Shown here: positions 42,436 through 49,746 of the stretch, in pieces
Layout: the number at the start of each line of letters is the position of its first letter
How positions within the stretch are numbered: position 1 is the first letter of the stretch
NCBI GenBank assembly: GCA_016283775.1
Contig: JAEENL010000142.1
Coordinates: 1-49,746 of the forward strand
DNA length: 49,746 nt
Direction: 5' to 3'
Origin: Lachnospiraceae bacterium
GTDB taxonomy: Bacteria; Bacillota; Clostridia; Lachnospirales; Lachnospiraceae
Translations under genes and position numbers: made by a program
Notes under the pieces: generated by a model
Database searches by the model: none
What the model was told of the DNA's origin: nothing
What the model saw: only the letters and a program-made list of their open reading frames with translations

Positions 42436-43272
42436 ATGAAAAGTCGTGAGAAATATGTCTCCCGTTCCTCGGAATACTATCCGAACACTCCGGGCGACAC
42501 CGCAAAAGCCCTGTTTTTCTACCCAACGGTCATCGGAGGCTTTGATTATCGCAAAGGATACGATCTTTTCAGAAATCACTTTGACAGTTTTCTCCTGATA
42601 CTCATAGAATCAGGAAATATAAAAATCATGCTCAATAATAAAGAACTCACCGCCACTGCGGGAAACGCGGTGCTGATAGACTGTTACAAGCCGCACGGCT
42701 ATACTGCCGTTGAAGACACCCGCGCACTCTGGCTCCACTTTGACGGACCTGTCGCACGAGCCTATTACGAGCACATCGAGCACGAAAACGGAAATGTCAT
42801 CACTCCGTCCGATTTCAAGGAGCTCTGGCAAAAGATGTACAGGCTTTTTATGTCTTTCAGATCCGGAGAATATATCGACGAAGCAAAGACCTCGCTCACG
42901 ATCACGGAAATGCTGCATGTCCTGCTGAACAAAAGCGGCGGAGCGCCGGTTTCCGAAGGTGTAAAAAAAGCCGCGGCCTTCATCTCCAAGCACTATCCTG
43001 AAAAGATAGGCCTGAAAGAGATAGCCGCGGAAGCAGGCTTCAGCCCGTTTTATTTTTCACGTATCTTTAAAGAAGAGACCGGCCTCACGCCGCATCAGTA
43101 TATCATCTCGGCCCGCATTTCGGCCGCAAGATATGAGCTCTCGGCAACACGCCTCTCAGTCGCTGAGATAGCGTCTTCGTGCGGTTTCACCGATGCAAGC
43201 GCCTTCTGTCTGAGCTTCAGACAGTATGAAGGCGTGACGCCATCCGAATTCAGAAGGATGGGGAACGTCTGA
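42436..43272 (+). CDS. AraC-family transcriptional regulator
   Basis: A 278-residue regulator with an N-terminal cupin sensing domain (about 30-110: ESGNIKIMLNNKELTATAGNAVLIDCYKPHGY) and a C-terminal double helix-turn-helix (about 180-275: IGLKEIAAEAGFSPFYFSRIFKEETGLTPHQYI and LSVAEIASSCGFTDASAFCLSFRQYEGVTPSEFRR). It is divergent from the DUF5107-TPR gene with overlapping promoters and probably controls it. The effector is likely a sugar but cannot be named. It converges on pta with a 2-nt gap. Confidence 0.9.
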   Translation: MKSREKYVSRSSEYYPNTPGDTAKALFFYPTVIGGFDYRKGYDLFRNHFDSFLLILIESGNIKIMLNNKELTATAGNAVLIDCYKPHGYTAVEDTRALWLHFDGPVARAYYEHIEHENGNVITPSDFKELWQKMYRLFMSFRSGEYIDEAKTSLTITEMLHVLLNKSGGAPVSEGVKKAAAFISKHYPEKIGLKEIAAEAGFSPFYFSRIFKEETGLTPHQYIISARISAARYELSATRLSVAEIASSCGFTDASAFCLSFRQYEGVTPSEFRRMGNV

Positions 43273-43274
43273 AT

Positions 43275-44273
43275 TTACATTCCCTGGGCCTGGACCACAG
43301 TGATCGCGATAACGCCCACGATGTCTTCCCAGAAGCAACCCCTCGAAAGGTCGTTCACAGGCGCCGCAAGGCCCTGAAGAAGGCTGTATGCCTCTGCTTT
43401 TGCGAGGCGCTGGATGAGTTTGTATCCAATGTTTCCGGCTTCGATGTTTGGGAAGATTATGACATTTGCGTGCCCCGCTACAGGCGATCCCGGTGCTTTC
43501 GATGCCGCGACCTCAGGCACTATCGCCGCGTCAAGCTGCAATTCTCCGTCAAGGTCCACATCGGGATATTTCTCTTTTGCGATCTTTACCGCAGTCTGCA
43601 CTTTATCCACAAACGGATGCTTTGCGGAGCCCTTGGTGGAGTGGCAGAGGAACGCCACTTTTGCGTGCTTTCCCACAAGCTGTTCAAATGTCTCAGCCGT
43701 ATCGGCGCCGATCTCGGCAAGCTGTTCGGGATCGGGATCCTGTGTAAGCGCGCAGTCCGCTGCCGCGATTATCCCGTTCTCGCCGAACTCACAGTCGGGT
43801 ATGTCAAAGATGAACACCGCCGATGCAAGCTTTTTCCCCGGAGCGGTCTTTATTATCTGCAGTGCCGGGCGAAGTGTGTTCGCGGTGGAATGGCACGCGC
43901 CGGACACCAGGCCGTCGGCATCCTTCATCTTGACCATCATGACACCGAATGTCGTCCTGTCGTTCAAAAGCGCTTCACGCGCGGCTTCGGGAGTCATCCC
44001 CTTTGCTTTTCTGAGTTCGTAAAGATTTTCGACGTATTCTTCAAGCTTCTCCGATTTTTCCGGATCCACGATCTTTACTCCGGAAATATCGAGCCCAAGC
44101 TTTGCGGCGTCATTCTTTATGACATCCTCGTTTCCGAGAAGGATAAGGTCCGCCGTTTTAAGCTCCATCACGCGGGCTGCCGCTCTTAATGTCCTTTCGT
44201 CCTCGGATTCCGGAAGTACTATGGTCTTTCTGTTCGCTCTTGCCTTTTCGTTTATGGTGTCTATGAATGACAT
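43275..44273 (-). CDS. pta: Phosphate acetyltransferase
   Basis: A 332-residue cytoplasmic enzyme that interconverts acetyl-CoA and acetyl phosphate. Family marks: MSFIDTINEKARANRKTIVLPE at the start, SGACHSTANTLRPALQIIKT, and the C-terminal PTA signature NVIIFPNIEAGNIGYKLIQRLAKAEAYS. These are closer to phosphate acetyltransferase than to phosphate butyryltransferase. It is the last gene of the operon, 33 nt behind butyrate kinase. The usual partner, acetate kinase, is not in this window. Both acetyl and butyryl transfer should be considered because of the neighbour. Confidence 0.9.
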   Translation of the reverse strand: MSFIDTINEKARANRKTIVLPESEDERTLRAAARVMELKTADLILLGNEDVIKNDAAKLGLDISGVKIVDPEKSEKLEEYVENLYELRKAKGMTPEAAREALLNDRTTFGVMMVKMKDADGLVSGACHSTANTLRPALQIIKTAPGKKLASAVFIFDIPDCEFGENGIIAAADCALTQDPDPEQLAEIGADTAETFEQLVGKHAKVAFLCHSTKGSAKHPFVDKVQTAVKIAKEKYPDVDLDGELQLDAAIVPEVAASKAPGSPVAGHANVIIFPNIEAGNIGYKLIQRLAKAEAYSLLQGLAAPVNDLSRGCFWEDIVGVIAITVVQAQGM

Positions 44274-44306
44274 GTTCCGCCTCCTTGTGCTCTCTTTATG
44301 CAGCTG

Positions 44307-45419
44307 TTAAAAGTCAAAGCCCGAAAAAACAGGCTTTCCCGTGTATTCAAGCGCTTTTTCTTCGCCCCTTAAGACTCGTAACGCGCCGTCTCTCATCGCT
44401 TCGTGCTCCAGTTCTCCGGGATATGCCGACACAGGCGCTATCCATCCGCAGTTTTCACGCACTGTCTCAATGATATCGTCAAACCTCACAAGTCCGCCGG
44501 TGAGAAGTATCCCGTCCACCTTGCCTTTAAGGACGCATGCCATTGCGCCGATGTTCTTTGTGATCTGGTAGGACATCGCGTTCCAGATAAGAGTCGCCTT
44601 TTTGTCGCCCGCTTCCACCATTTCGTGGATCGTGTCGGCGTTTGACGTGCCAAACCAGGATGAGAGCCCGCCCGTAACGGAACAGAGCTTTTTCATTTCT
44701 TCTTTCGGTGTGTCAAAAAGAAGTCTCACAACATCCGTTATCGCCATAGTTCCCATTCTGGTGGGAGTCATCGGACCGTCTCCGCCGCTTCCGTCGTTTC
44801 CGTCGATCATCCTCCCGTGGTCATGCGCGGTGATGGTCATTCCGCCGTCGATATGACACACGATGAGGTTAAGGTCTTCGTATTTTTTCCCGAGCTTTGC
44901 CGCATGAAGTCTTGCGGTCGCCTTCTGGTTAAGCGCATGTGTGGCGCTTGTCCTGTATATGCCTTTGACGCCGGTTATCCTTGCCACATCCTGAAGTTCA
45001 TCCACCACAATGGGATCCACCACAAACAAGCGGCCGCCGTATTCCTTTGCGAAGCATTCGGCCATCTGGACTCCGAGCATGCTTGAGTGATATACGCCGC
45101 CCTTTGCGGCTTTTGTGTCGCGGATCAAAAGGTCGTTTACCTCATAGGTACCGCCCGGCACGGAAAAGCTCGCACCTCCGCGTCCAACTATCGCGTCTAC
45201 GCCCGTGAGCACCACGCCGTTGTCTGCGAGCCACTTTTTGACCACTCCCATACGATAGTCGAGCTGGTCGTTTATGGTCGGGAAATTCATGAGTATCGTG
45301 GAATCGTGAAAAACATTGGCTTTCACGATGCTCTTTTCGTTTTCAAAATACTCCACCTTTGTGGATGTGCTTCCGGGGTTTATAACAAATATCCTGTATA
45401 TCCTGTCCATGTCGCTCAT
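44307..45419 (-). CDS. buk: Butyrate kinase
   Basis: A 370-residue ASKHA-fold kinase that makes butyrate and ATP from butyryl phosphate. The phosphate-1 motif is VINPGSTSTKVEYF near residue 13-26; HIDGGMTITAHDHGRMIDGNDG is the phosphate-2 region, with GDGPMTPTRMG, and LTGGLVRFDDI is the adenosine motif. The match is to butyrate kinase rather than acetate kinase, although GSGGDGP replaces the more usual ALDGEGP-type sequence. The ATG at 45419 has GGGAG 8 nt upstream and overlaps the phosphatase stop by 4 nt. It may also act on branched-chain acyl phosphates. Confidence 0.9.
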   Translation of the reverse strand: MSDMDRIYRIFVINPGSTSTKVEYFENEKSIVKANVFHDSTILMNFPTINDQLDYRMGVVKKWLADNGVVLTGVDAIVGRGGASFSVPGGTYEVNDLLIRDTKAAKGGVYHSSMLGVQMAECFAKEYGGRLFVVDPIVVDELQDVARITGVKGIYRTSATHALNQKATARLHAAKLGKKYEDLNLIVCHIDGGMTITAHDHGRMIDGNDGSGGDGPMTPTRMGTMAITDVVRLLFDTPKEEMKKLCSVTGGLSSWFGTSNADTIHEMVEAGDKKATLIWNAMSYQITKNIGAMACVLKGKVDGILLTGGLVRFDDIIETVRENCGWIAPVSAYPGELEHEAMRDGALRVLRGEEKALEYTGKPVFSGFDF

Positions 45420-46603
45420 TGGTCCGCTCCCGCAGACTCACCGCCCTCCTCAAGTAAAATATTTCTTATCGCGTCTATCTCTTCCTGCGTAACACCAATG
45501 TCAAGCAGGTATTTTTCCGTTCTGTCCGCAAGGTACCTTCCGGGAAATCCGTTTATCACCCTGAGGTATTTGTCCTGGATCTCCGAGGCTTTTCTGAGTG
45601 AACTTATGTGGCCGAAATTTGAAAAGACATAGTCAAGATAAAGGTCATCCTCGGGTACTCCCAGAAGCGAGTTTATCAGGAAGCACACAAGTCCTGTCCT
45701 GTCCGTGCCGACGGAGCAGTGCACAGCGATCGGATAATTTTCTTCTTTTGCAAATACGCCTATTATCTCTCTCAGTTTCGCGTCGTAATCTCTGATCTTG
45801 CTCACGATGGTACCGGAGACCGGGATGTTGATATAAGTGACGCCGGAGCCGAGAGCGCTTTCGGTGCGGATCTCATCACGGCGAAGGTCAAGCTCGGTCT
45901 TTATCCCTAAAGTATTTACCATCGTGTCGATGCCTTTTTCCGTGATATTCAGCGATTCTTTTCCGTCATCATTGTATCTTGCGGACCTTATTACCATGCC
46001 CTGACGTACTCTATGCCCGTCAGCGGTGGTCCATCCGCCCAGATCCCTGCAGTTTGTGACTCCGTCAACATACAGCACGCGGGGAGTCCTGTCGCTCGTG
46101 GTATATTCCGTTATCCTGCTCGTCGCTTCGCTGCCGTCCGAAAACCTTGCGGTGACGGTCCAGTAATATTTCGTGCCGAGTTTCAGGTTGTAAATGTCAC
46201 AGTACGGTTCAGTCACCTCGTACACTTTCGCTCCCGCCATGTCGGGGCTTTCGCTGAGCTTCATCTCAAAGCTTACCGGATCTCCTTTTTTCCGGCTCGT
46301 TATCGTCCATGTGTGCTTCACAGGTTCGGGGATGCTCCACTCCTTTGTGCCTGTCGCATATTTATTCACATTTTCATAACCATCTGCTATCGCGCCGAGC
46401 ATTTTCTCGGTAAGTCCGCTTGCTCCGTCAAGATCGCACAGTTCAAATCTGACACCGTTTTCCGTATATGCACCGCCGTTCTTTCCGTCGTTGCAGCTTC
46501 TGTAAATCAGCACTACGGCCACGGCGAGGACTATGGTCATGATATTGATCAGAGTCTTATAGGAGCCCTGTTTTCTGTATGCCGATTCAAAATTATCGTC
46601 CAT
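45416..46603 (-). CDS. Membrane-anchored tyrosine-phosphatase-like protein
   Basis: A 395-residue protein; the start is the ATG at 46603 (MDDNFESAYRKQGS), with AAAGGTG 7 nt upstream; the longer frame runs back over the promoter. One membrane helix (about 21-39) is followed by an extracytoplasmic part: a fibronectin-III-like sandwich (about 95-175) and a phosphatase domain (about 185-375) with the active-site loop AVHCSVGTDRTGLVCF (HCx5RT) and the preceding NCRDLGGW motif of the Y_phosphatase3 family. These enzymes remove phosphate from phosphotyrosine, lipids or inositol phosphates. Its coupling to buk and pta by a 4-nt overlap is unexpected. Substrate unknown. Confidence 0.87.
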   Translation of the reverse strand: MDDNFESAYRKQGSYKTLINIMTIVLAVAVVLIYRSCNDGKNGGAYTENGVRFELCDLDGASGLTEKMLGAIADGYENVNKYATGTKEWSIPEPVKHTWTITSRKKGDPVSFEMKLSESPDMAGAKVYEVTEPYCDIYNLKLGTKYYWTVTARFSDGSEATSRITEYTTSDRTPRVLYVDGVTNCRDLGGWTTADGHRVRQGMVIRSARYNDDGKESLNITEKGIDTMVNTLGIKTELDLRRDEIRTESALGSGVTYINIPVSGTIVSKIRDYDAKLREIIGVFAKEENYPIAVHCSVGTDRTGLVCFLINSLLGVPEDDLYLDYVFSNFGHISSLRKASEIQDKYLRVINGFPGRYLADRTEKYLLDIGVTQEEIDAIRNILLEEGGESAGADQ

Positions 46604-46669
46604 TTTAACACCTTTTTGAAAAATACGTATACAAAATAAAATGTAAACGCCATTGCTTACACCAAGGTC

Positions 46670-46699
46670 ATTATATCGCCGGAAGCCTTGAAATGTCAA
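46670..46699 (-). promoter_or_regulatory. Promoter of the phosphatase-buk-pta operon
   Basis: Minus strand TTGACA (46699-46694), 18-bp spacer, TATAAT (46675-46670). The leader is about 60 nt and contains GTATAC at 46627-46632. Confidence 0.75.
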
Positions 46700-46785
46700 C
46701 ATCTTTTTGGATTTTTGATCCTTTCTTCTCTCCCCTCGTTACCCATGTTTCGCAAAAAAAATTTATAAATATTTAAAAAAAATCC

Positions 46786-46814
46786 TTGCATTATTCGACC
46801 AAACAGTATATATT
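46786..46814 (+). promoter_or_regulatory. Promoter of gdhA
   Basis: TTGCAT (46786-46791), 17-bp spacer, TATATT (46809-46814). The leader of about 68 nt contains TTGTATACAA (46830-46839), similar to the motif in the divergent operon leader, and ends in a strong AGGAGG site. Nothing else is seen in the 285-nt gap. Confidence 0.65.
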
Positions 46815-46864
46815 TTTTCTCGACGCAGATTGTATACAAAAATACAAAAAATGCATAACTTTAA

Positions 46865-48223
<1,359 letters not shown>

Positions 48224-48271
48224 GCGTAGCATAAATACGTTTTCATATTAATCCTTCTCCATATATTACAA

Positions 48272-48303
48272 AAAGGCGGCCACCCTGCGGCAGCCGCTTT
48301 TTT
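48272..48303. terminator. Bidirectional terminator between gdhA and GNAT gene
   Basis: GCGGC (48276-48280) pairs with GCCGC (48293-48297), flanked by an A tract on one side and TTTTTT on the other. It serves the two convergent genes and touches the GNAT stop codon. Confidence 0.7.
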
Positions 48304-48851
48304 CATATCACCTCATGCTCCCCTATGAACTTCTCCATCCAGATCATGCTGTACCAGCGGCCGAATTTATAGCCGCACTTATGAAACTCTCCGACCTTTA
48401 CATAGCCCATGTGTGCATGAAAATCAGGACTGTTGCGATTAAGATATTCGTCCTCTTTGTCCGGCCATGAAATACAGGCGTAGAGATTGAGAATTCCTAT
48501 GGCTTTAAGCCTTTCCTCCAGAGCTTCGTAAAGTTTGCGCCCCATCCCACATTTTTGCGAAGAAGGATCGAGATAGATCGTGACCTCGCAGGATCTGTCA
48601 TAGGCCGCTCTGTCCTTAAACACGCCTGCATAGGCATATCCCATCACCCTGCCGTTCTTTTCCGCCACAAGGTACGGATAGCGCTTTTTTATGCGTAGCA
48701 TCCGTTCCGTAAATTCCTCCGGCGTAGGAGTTACATATTCAAAGGTTATGGCGGTTTTCACAACATAGTGGTCGTAGATCTCCAAAAGGCGTTTTACATC
48801 CTCAGGCCCCGCATCGCGTATCATTATCCTGTCTTTTTCAAGCGTTTCCAT
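48303..48851 (-). CDS. GNAT acetyltransferase (phosphinothricin-acetyltransferase-like)
   Basis: A 182-residue cytoplasmic N-acetyltransferase. The start is the ATG at 48851 (METLEKDRIMIRDAG), with AAGGAGG 8 nt upstream. It shows the PAT/Bar-type pattern: IRDAGPEDVKRLLEIYDHYVVKTAITFEY, GRVMGYAYAGVFKDRAAYD, and the acetyl-CoA site EVTIYLDPSSQKCGMGRKLYEAL, then HMGYVKVGEFHKCGYKFGRWYSMIWME. In this group the acceptor may be phosphinothricin, methionine sulfoximine or another amino acid analogue; the natural substrate is not known. It is a single gene, divergent from hpf. Confidence 0.88.
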   Translation of the reverse strand: METLEKDRIMIRDAGPEDVKRLLEIYDHYVVKTAITFEYVTPTPEEFTERMLRIKKRYPYLVAEKNGRVMGYAYAGVFKDRAAYDRSCEVTIYLDPSSQKCGMGRKLYEALEERLKAIGILNLYACISWPDKEDEYLNRNSPDFHAHMGYVKVGEFHKCGYKFGRWYSMIWMEKFIGEHEVI

Positions 48852-48960
48852 ATTCCGTCCCTCCTTGATGGTCAGTCTGATTTTACATACTTTACCCTCA
48901 AGTTTCAACAGCAAATATCGAGTCACCGGACAGGCAATATTTTCTTAATATTCTTTAAAC

Positions 48961-48989
48961 TTGTTATTTATGTATCGTTATGTTATACT
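48961..48989 (+). promoter_or_regulatory. Promoter of hpf
   Basis: TTGTTA (48961-48966), 17-bp spacer, TATACT (48984-48989) with an upstream TG (extended -10). The leader holds a small inverted repeat, ATGTAC / GTACAT, around 48996-49017. Confidence 0.7.
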
Positions 48990-49044
48990 TTATGCATGTA
49001 CAGGAAGACCGTACATAACAATCAAACAACAAGGGAGTGATTTC

Positions 49045-49572
49045 ATGAGGATTAACACCTACGGAAAGAACATTGATGTAACGAGAGGCCTCAAAGCGGC
49101 AGTCGAGGAAAAGCTGGGCAAGCTTGAGTGCTATTTCACCCCTGACACTGAGATTCACGTAACTTTCAGTGTGGAGAACGGCTCACAGAAGGTCGAAGTC
49201 ACCATTCCGATGAAGGGCACCACGATCCGTGCGGAAGAAGAAAGTGAGGACATGTACGCATCGATCGACATGATCGAGGATACGATCGAAAGACAGCTCA
49301 AGAAATACAAGCACAAACTCATTGACAAGAAACAGAACGCGATAAGCCTCTCCCAGGCATTTATCGAAGAAGAAGATCCTTACGACGATGATATCAGGAT
49401 CATCAGGAACAAGAAATTTGACATGAAGCCGATGGATGTCGAAGAGGCATGCATCCAGATGGAGCTCCTCGGACATAACTTCTTCGTTTTCAGAAACGCG
49501 GAAACAGAAGAGATCAATGTTGTTTACAAGCGTAAAGGAAACACCTACGGTCTCATCGAACCCGAAGCATGA
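49045..49572 (+). CDS. hpf: Ribosome hibernation promoting factor, long form
   Basis: A 175-residue protein that dimerises 70S ribosomes into inactive 100S particles in stationary phase. The start is the ATG at 49045 (MRINTYGKNIDVTRGL) with GGGAG upstream; the longer frame reads through the promoter. The N-terminal YfiA-like domain (about 1-100) contains EKLGKLECYFTPDTEIHVTFSVENGSQKVEVTIP; a charged linker (about 100-125) leads to the C-terminal dimerisation domain (about 125-175) with KFDMKPMDVEEACIQMELLGHNFFVFRN and VVYKRKGNTYGLIEP. The presence of the C-terminal domain marks the long form typical of Firmicutes. Confidence 0.96.
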   Translation: MRINTYGKNIDVTRGLKAAVEEKLGKLECYFTPDTEIHVTFSVENGSQKVEVTIPMKGTTIRAEEESEDMYASIDMIEDTIERQLKKYKHKLIDKKQNAISLSQAFIEEEDPYDDDIRIIRNKKFDMKPMDVEEACIQMELLGHNFFVFRNAETEEINVVYKRKGNTYGLIEPEA

Positions 49573-49609
49573 CACGCATGTCCTGCATATAAAACCGCAT
49601 AAAAACAGC

Positions 49610-49642
49610 ATCCCGGCAGTTTTTCGCTGCCGGGATCTTTTT
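49610..49642. terminator. Terminator after hpf
   Basis: A perfect 10-bp stem, ATCCCGGCAG (49610-49619) with CTGCCGGGAT (49627-49636), 7-nt loop, followed by CTTTTTT. Confidence 0.9.
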
Positions 49643-49714
49643 TACGTATTTTTATTTTTTCTCTGCCATCGGTGCCGTTTCTATCCTGACCTTCGGCAGT
49701 TTCTTGACCGTTGT

Positions 49715-49746
49715 CTAGGAATTAAGGAAATCGTCGCCCTTATCGA
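49715..49746 (-). CDS. Last codons of a minus-strand gene at the window edge
   Basis: The minus strand reads DKGDDFLNS then TAG (stop at 49717-49715). Only about nine residues are visible, so no family can be named. Behind the TAG the same frame continues for another 20 sense codons (TTVKKLPKVRIETAPMAEKK) to a TAA at about 49652, just before the hpf terminator, so the original C-terminus may have been longer. This is a weak call. Confidence 0.35.
   Translation of the reverse strand, partial: DKGDDFLNS

Noticed and set aside
43275-44273. Phosphate butyryltransferase (ptb), suggested by the adjacent buk
   Set aside because: The C-terminal signature and length match phosphate acetyltransferase better; kept as pta with the alternative noted.

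Overview
The window looks like the chromosome of an anaerobic, fibre-degrading Firmicute, most likely a non-sporulating Lachnospiraceae (Butyrivibrio/Roseburia-like). The basis is a phosphorolytic beta-mannan locus, AraC regulators, a butyrate kinase, Firmicute SD sequences and -10/-35 boxes, and the order hup-rqcP-divIC/ftsB-tilS-hpt-ftsH. I saw no rRNA, tRNA, CRISPR array, prophage or complete insertion sequence. Genus assignment is inference.

Layout. (1) 1-3246, minus strand: an HD-GYP membrane sensor followed by the start of a beta-propeller sensor protein that runs off the left edge. (2) 3370-5385, plus: a cytoplasmic GH13 neopullulanase/cyclomaltodextrinase-type enzyme, ending in terminators that separate it from (3) 5626-10442, minus: a housekeeping block (ftsH, hpt, tilS, ftsB/divIC, rqcP, and hup with its own promoter). 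The sporulation genes that sit inside this block in spore formers are absent.

(4) 10613-32069, minus: a 21-kb mannan utilisation locus. In transcription order it encodes a cellobiose/mannobiose 2-epimerase, a GH130 mannosylglucose phosphorylase, a lipoprotein CBM35-GH26 mannanase, a very large CBM-fused substrate-binding protein, two ABC permeases, an NHL-propeller membrane protein, a Yip1-family membrane protein, a DUF5696 membrane-anchored protein, two more ABC permeases, a lipoprotein with four tandem copies of an unrecognised ~120-residue domain, a lipoprotein substrate-binding protein, a second GH130 phosphorylase and a CE17-like SGNH esterase. The proposed flow is: surface GH26 cuts mannan, the surface binding proteins hold and deliver the oligosaccharides, ABC permeases import them (the ATPase must be encoded elsewhere), the esterase removes acetyl groups, GH130_2 phosphorolyses manno-oligosaccharides, and the epimerase plus GH130_1 convert mannobiose to mannose-1-phosphate and glucose. 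A divergent AraC-family gene (32477-33364, plus) is the probable regulator.

(5) 33415-35574, minus: a lipoprotein of the Cthe_2159-like carbohydrate-binding family. (6) 35715-38453, plus: a serine hydrolase, a HAD phosphatase and an acyl-ACP thioesterase, converging on a superoxide dismutase gene. (7) 39067-43272: a DUF5107-TPR protein and a divergent AraC regulator sharing overlapping promoters. (8) 43275-46603, minus: an operon of a tyrosine-phosphatase-like membrane protein, butyrate kinase and phosphate acetyltransferase. (9) 46889-49572: glutamate dehydrogenase, a GNAT acetyltransferase and the long-form hibernation factor Hpf, then the last codons of a minus-strand gene at the right edge.

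The parts most worth following up are the four-repeat lipoprotein, the NHL/Yip1/DUF5696 group placed between two permease pairs, the CBM-fused binding protein, a 68-nt perfect palindrome between the GH130 and esterase genes, and the pairing of pta with buk rather than ackA. All functional calls come from reading motifs; no database search was run.
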